A DNA stretch of 64,000 nucleotides. It comes from Calditrichia bacterium (GTDB lineage Bacteria; Calditrichota; Calditrichia; RBG-13-44-9; J075). The notes below the pieces were generated by a model. It was given only the letters and a program-made list of their open reading frames with translations, made no database searches and had not been told where the DNA came from. The stretch lies in assembly GCA_028284905.1 (NCBI GenBank), contig JANQQU010000022.1:307295-371294 (forward strand), written 5' to 3'. Of this stretch, positions 60,758-64,000 are shown piece by piece. A program made the position numbers and the translations under genes. The first letter of the stretch is position 1. Each line of letters starts with the position of its first letter.

Positions 60758-63700
60758 ATGCGAAAAGTATTCCCGTTAATCCTTCTCCTATTGACGATGT
60801 CAGTGTCGGCACAATCTATTAATGAAGAATTCCGTTCCAGCTGGGTGATTGCCCACCACTGGCTGTCGCCGAGCAATAGTGTTGCGCAGAATCAAGCGTT
60901 GACCCGCCAAATTCTTGATAATCATAAAGCCGCAAATATGACATCTGTGCTCTGGCAGGTGCGCCATCTCGGAACAGTTTACTATCCGTCCGCTTATGAA
61001 AATTGGGGTGTGCAGACCGGTTCCAGCAATCCCGGCTATGATCCGCTGGCCTATGCTATTGAACAAGCGCATGCCCGTGGCCTGGAGTTTCATGCCTGGT
61101 TTAATACCTTCGAAAGTCGTAATCGCTACAGCGGCAGTCCGGCTGCCTTGCATCCCGAATGGGTTTGCAGGGACCGGGATGGCAATACGATGCCAAATTC
61201 GATTACCTGGCTATCTCCCGGGCGGCAGGAAGTGCGGGAATACCTGGTAAACGTCGCGATGGAAATTGTTAATAATTATGATGTGGATGGACTGCACCTG
61301 GATTTTGTGCGTTGGAATGAACATACAAACTCCGTTGAGTCGATAAAACTAGCTCAGGACAAGGAGATTCGTGGGCTGCCCGATGGCGTCATTACTCAGG
61401 ATCAATATCGGGATATGATTGAAAATAATGCCGGACGCTATCTCTATGACCCGGTGCACTCATTTAGTGGCGGCGTACCCTCGGGATTTAGCAGTTGGGA
61501 ACAATGGTGGCGCTGGAGTGTCACCGAGTTTGTGAGCACTTTGCATGATTCGATTCAATCGGTAAAACCGTGGGTGCGCTTATCCCCAGCCGCCATCGGT
61601 CGTTACAATTGGGGTGGCTGGAATGGACGGAATATCGTCTACCAGGATGCCGCTTTATGGCTGAATGAAAAATATATCGAGCAGTTGGTTGGTATGCATT
61701 ATCACTGGGACACCGCCGGTGAGATCTATGACGTTCTGGAAGGCGGTTGCCCAAATTGTTGGAGCAGCTACATTCAGCCGGCGATCCAGGACGGTCAAAT
61801 GTACTCAGTGGGTTTCTTTTCTGATAATTTTAATTCATTCGATGTGCATCAGGCAATGATCGATACGGTGCGCACGATTAACTGGGCAGACGGCTTCCAA
61901 TTTTTTAGCTATGCAACTTTGCGGGATCTGGATGTCTGGGACGAAATCAGGAATGATTTTTTCCAGCGGAAAACGAAAATTCGGGCTACTGGTTTGATCG
62001 ATGATATCGCCCCGGATTCGCCAACAATAGATTTACTAAAACTGGATTCCCTGCAATACCAGGTAACTGTCAATCCAGCGAGTACCGGAGGAGAAAACTT
62101 CTGGTACATTATCTACCGCTCGGAAGATGATCAATTGGACGTTGATGTCGATGAAATTGCGGAAATCGCCTTCGGCAATGCTGCTTTTAACTTTGTGGAC
62201 ATCTTTGATGGACTACAGGATTTTGACGGCAGCTATCGCTATTTCGCAACGACGCTGGATCGTTTCTGGAATGAGTCTCTGCCATCCGCGGCGCAATTGT
62301 CGGATCCGATTCCGTCCTTCGCCCCTACTGTGGTTTTCTCTAACCCTGCAGAAGGAGATACAATTTCCGCCGATCAAACCATTTCGATACAATTTTCAAA
62401 AACGATGGATCCCGGCAGTTTTAGCAATGCGGTTTCATTTCAACCGGCCGCCGTTGTTGGCAGCTTAAACTGGAATGCGACAAACCGGCAAGTGAATATC
62501 AATGTTAGCGGCGGTTTGAATTTTCTTACGGATTATCAGCTGACAATTAGTGCGGATGCGCAAGATGTCAATGGCAAGCCGATTGACGGCGATGGTAATG
62601 GGAGTGGGGGAGATCCGTTTATACTTTCCTTCCGTACCCTGGCGGAGGACAACCAGGGACCGCAAATCGTGAACAGCTTTCCTTCCTTTCAGGTGATGGA
62701 AGAAAACTTTATTATTGATGATGTGTTGACCGTGGTTTTCAACGAACCGATTGATCCTTCCTCGATCAATAATAATACGCTGACGATTAGCGGTAATTCC
62801 GGGAATGTTCAGTTCTTTTATATAACTGAAACGATGGATGACAAGAGCTTGCTGAGCATCCAACCGATTTCACCCTTGATGCCGGCAAATACTTATACCC
62901 TCTCTGTAAACAACGATATAACAGATACCCTTGGTAATGTGATGGCCGCTCCGCTAGCGGTGCCATTTAAAACTTCCCGGGAAACCTACTTTTCGGTCAT
63001 CGATATTGAACCATTTACTTCGCCGGGCGATTGGTGGCAGCCGACCAGTAGTGGATCGACTATTGGCGTGGTTAGTGCGAATACCGTTTTTAATATCACC
63101 GATGAACAGTCCCCACCAGCGTTGCTCCCCTGGAGTGCCGGGAGTTTACAGTTTGAATGGAGTAGTAGCGGCCCCTGGTTATTGCGGGAATATCTCGGTG
63201 GTGGTGCGCCTCGCAGTGTTTTCTTCGATTCGACCGACGTTTTGCAATGCTATGTCTATGGCGATGGCAGTAATACGCTTTTTCGCTTTGCCGTAGATGA
63301 CAATGCCCCTAACGGTAGTGCCAGTAATCATGAGGTGAGCAATTGGATTACAGTTGACTGGTATGGTTGGCGCCTTGTCGAATGGGATATGGGCGATCCG
63401 GCCAGTGTGGGCAGCTGGCTGGGAAATGGCATTCTGCAGGGAAATCTGCGGTTTGATAGCTTTCAATTAAGTTACTCTCCTGGGAATTCTTCTAGCAGCG
63501 GAAACTTGATTTTCGATCAATTAAGAGCTGTGAAAAAAGTGCAGGTGCCCGTTGGGATTGATGAGACGCCGCAGGTGATTGTTTCTGATTATGAGCTGGC
63601 ACAAAACTATCCGAATCCCTTCAATCCGGAAACCACCATTTTCTTTGCATTGCCGGAAAGCGGTATTATAAGCCTGGAAGTATATGATTTGCTGGGAAAA

Positions 63701-63847
63701 AAAGTCGCTACGTTAATAGACGGTCATAAAACGGCCGGACGGCATTCTGTTCAGTTCGACGGCAGCGAACTTGCCAGTGGGATGTATATTTACCGGCTGA
63801 GTGCGAATGGACAACAATTGACAAAGCGGATGCTGCTAATCCGTTAG
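60758..63847 (+). CDS. Secreted GHL10-type glycosidase with Ig-like domains and type IX-like C-terminal domain
   Basis: A 1029-residue exported protein. A Sec signal peptide covers residues 1-19 (cleavage near VSAQ). Residues about 24-405 are a GHL10/DUF187 TIM-barrel ('EFRSSWVIAHHW', 'EFHAWFNTFESRNRYSG', 'YDVDGLHLDFVRW', 'PWVRLSPAAIGRYNWGGW'); relatives such as YngK are putative glycoside hydrolases. A fibronectin-like stretch (about 420-515) and two Big_5-like domains (about 522-628 and 634-738) follow, then a beta-rich region (about 745-925) that could bind carbohydrate. The last 85 residues are a FlgD-like/type IX sorting domain ('YELAQNYPNPFNPETTIFF', 'VYDLLGKKVATLIDG', 'GMYIYRLSANGQ'). 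Cell-surface or released polysaccharide degradation is the likely role. Confidence 0.9.
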   Translation: MRKVFPLILLLLTMSVSAQSINEEFRSSWVIAHHWLSPSNSVAQNQALTRQILDNHKAANMTSVLWQVRHLGTVYYPSAYENWGVQTGSSNPGYDPLAYAIEQAHARGLEFHAWFNTFESRNRYSGSPAALHPEWVCRDRDGNTMPNSITWLSPGRQEVREYLVNVAMEIVNNYDVDGLHLDFVRWNEHTNSVESIKLAQDKEIRGLPDGVITQDQYRDMIENNAGRYLYDPVHSFSGGVPSGFSSWEQWWRWSVTEFVSTLHDSIQSVKPWVRLSPAAIGRYNWGGWNGRNIVYQDAALWLNEKYIEQLVGMHYHWDTAGEIYDVLEGGCPNCWSSYIQPAIQDGQMYSVGFFSDNFNSFDVHQAMIDTVRTINWADGFQFFSYATLRDLDVWDEIRNDFFQRKTKIRATGLIDDIAPDSPTIDLLKLDSLQYQVTVNPASTGGENFWYIIYRSEDDQLDVDVDEIAEIAFGNAAFNFVDIFDGLQDFDGSYRYFATTLDRFWNESLPSAAQLSDPIPSFAPTVVFSNPAEGDTISADQTISIQFSKTMDPGSFSNAVSFQPAAVVGSLNWNATNRQVNINVSGGLNFLTDYQLTISADAQDVNGKPIDGDGNGSGGDPFILSFRTLAEDNQGPQIVNSFPSFQVMEENFIIDDVLTVVFNEPIDPSSINNNTLTISGNSGNVQFFYITETMDDKSLLSIQPISPLMPANTYTLSVNNDITDTLGNVMAAPLAVPFKTSRETYFSVIDIEPFTSPGDWWQPTSSGSTIGVVSANTVFNITDEQSPPALLPWSAGSLQFEWSSSGPWLLREYLGGGAPRSVFFDSTDVLQCYVYGDGSNTLFRFAVDDNAPNGSASNHEVSNWITVDWYGWRLVEWDMGDPASVGSWLGNGILQGNLRFDSFQLSYSPGNSSSSGNLIFDQLRAVKKVQVPVGIDETPQVIVSDYELAQNYPNPFNPETTIFFALPESGIISLEVYDLLGKKVATLIDGHKTAGRHSVQFDGSELASGMYIYRLSANGQQLTKRMLLIR

Positions 63848-63861
63848 CCTTATGCTAAACT

Positions 63862-63901
63862 CGCGAAACAGAGTTTCGCCGAATAGTGCGTTCCCAAAGA
63901 A
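63862..63901 (-). repeat. Dispersed repeat, copy 2 (inverted)
   Basis: Read on the minus strand, TTTGGGAACGCACTATTCGG and then CGAAACTCTGTTTCGCG match the right part of the unit at 45138-45190 (TTTGGGAACGCAATAGATGG, CGAAACTCCAGTTTCGCG) at all but a few positions. The two copies lie in opposite orientation, 18.7 kb apart, both intergenic. Confidence 0.85.
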
Positions 63902-64000
63902 GAGAGACTGTGTAAAAAGTATTTGCAATCCAGGAAACCTGGTACTACCGTTTTACAGCTAAAAAAAGAATGTGGAGAGCTAATGCATTACATAAAAGGC
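63902..64000 (+). other. Region at window end, possible mobile-element left end
   Basis: GAGACTGTGTAAAAAGT (63904-63920) resembles the terminal sequence common in IS256-type elements, and an ATG at 63983 with GGAGAG just upstream could open a reading frame that leaves the window. Too little is present to decide. Confidence 0.2.

Noticed and set aside
1..64000. tRNA, rRNA and complete transposase genes
   Set aside because: I looked on both strands in the intergenic regions and saw no tRNA-like cloverleaf ends, rRNA segments or transposase motifs.

Overview
This window is a chromosomal stretch from a diderm (Gram-negative type) bacterium, most likely of the FCB superphylum (Calditrichota, KSB1, Ignavibacteria or a similar lineage). 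The lineage is my inference from several sequence signs. The last large gene ends in a FlgD-like/type IX secretion type C-terminal domain (motif YPNPFNPET). There are an LptE lipoprotein, an MltF-type lipoprotein and a beta-barrel protein. Several candidate promoters fit the Bacteroidetes-type pattern TTG-N19/20-TAnnTTTG. The arginine cluster begins with a GNAT-ArgG protein. No tRNA, rRNA, CRISPR array or complete insertion sequence was seen. Layout: 1-5 kb carries the end of DinG, a DinB-like protein, and a sigma-54 activator/LptE/TPR run. 5-16 kb is mostly minus strand: a fused isoprenoid-alcohol kinase/DUF92 protein, a beta-barrel protein, a very large GlnE-type adenylyltransferase with GlnD-like ACT domains in its middle, an RluA-type pseudouridine synthase on the plus strand, an FtsX-like permease and glutamine synthetase. 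16.5-21.4 kb is a minus-strand thrA-thrB-thrC operon.

From 21.6 to 54 kb the plus strand is an almost continuous amino-acid biosynthesis region: ilvD-ilvB-ilvN-ilvC-cimA-leuA-leuC-leuD-leuB-like-leuB; metX-metB-aspartokinase; cysM-mec-cysO-moeZ; ppc; asd; and (GNAT-argG)-argC-argD-argB-argE-argH, followed by an SBF-family transporter. PEP carboxylase, two aspartokinases, Asd and ThrA feed aspartate carbon to threonine and methionine. CimA supplies 2-oxobutyrate for isoleucine from pyruvate. Cysteine is predicted to be made from a protein thiocarboxylate. From 55 kb on there are a thioesterase, a SulP transporter with STAS and cyclic-nucleotide-type domains, an MltF-type transglycosylase, a muramidase and a secreted GHL10-type glycosidase.

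The most striking content is regulatory RNA. Each plus-strand amino-acid operon has its own leader: two short branched-chain-rich peptide ORFs before ilvD, a canonical SAM-I riboswitch plus terminator before metX, two consecutive Cys-rich leader peptides each followed by an intrinsic terminator before cysM, and an Arg-rich leader peptide before GNAT-argG. In both Cys attenuators an antiterminator segment lies exactly 15 nt after the last Cys codon and can pair with the 5' arm of its terminator. Other points of interest are the GlnE/ACT fusion, a LeuB paralogue with a destroyed active site inside the leu operon, and several families of intergenic inverted repeats.
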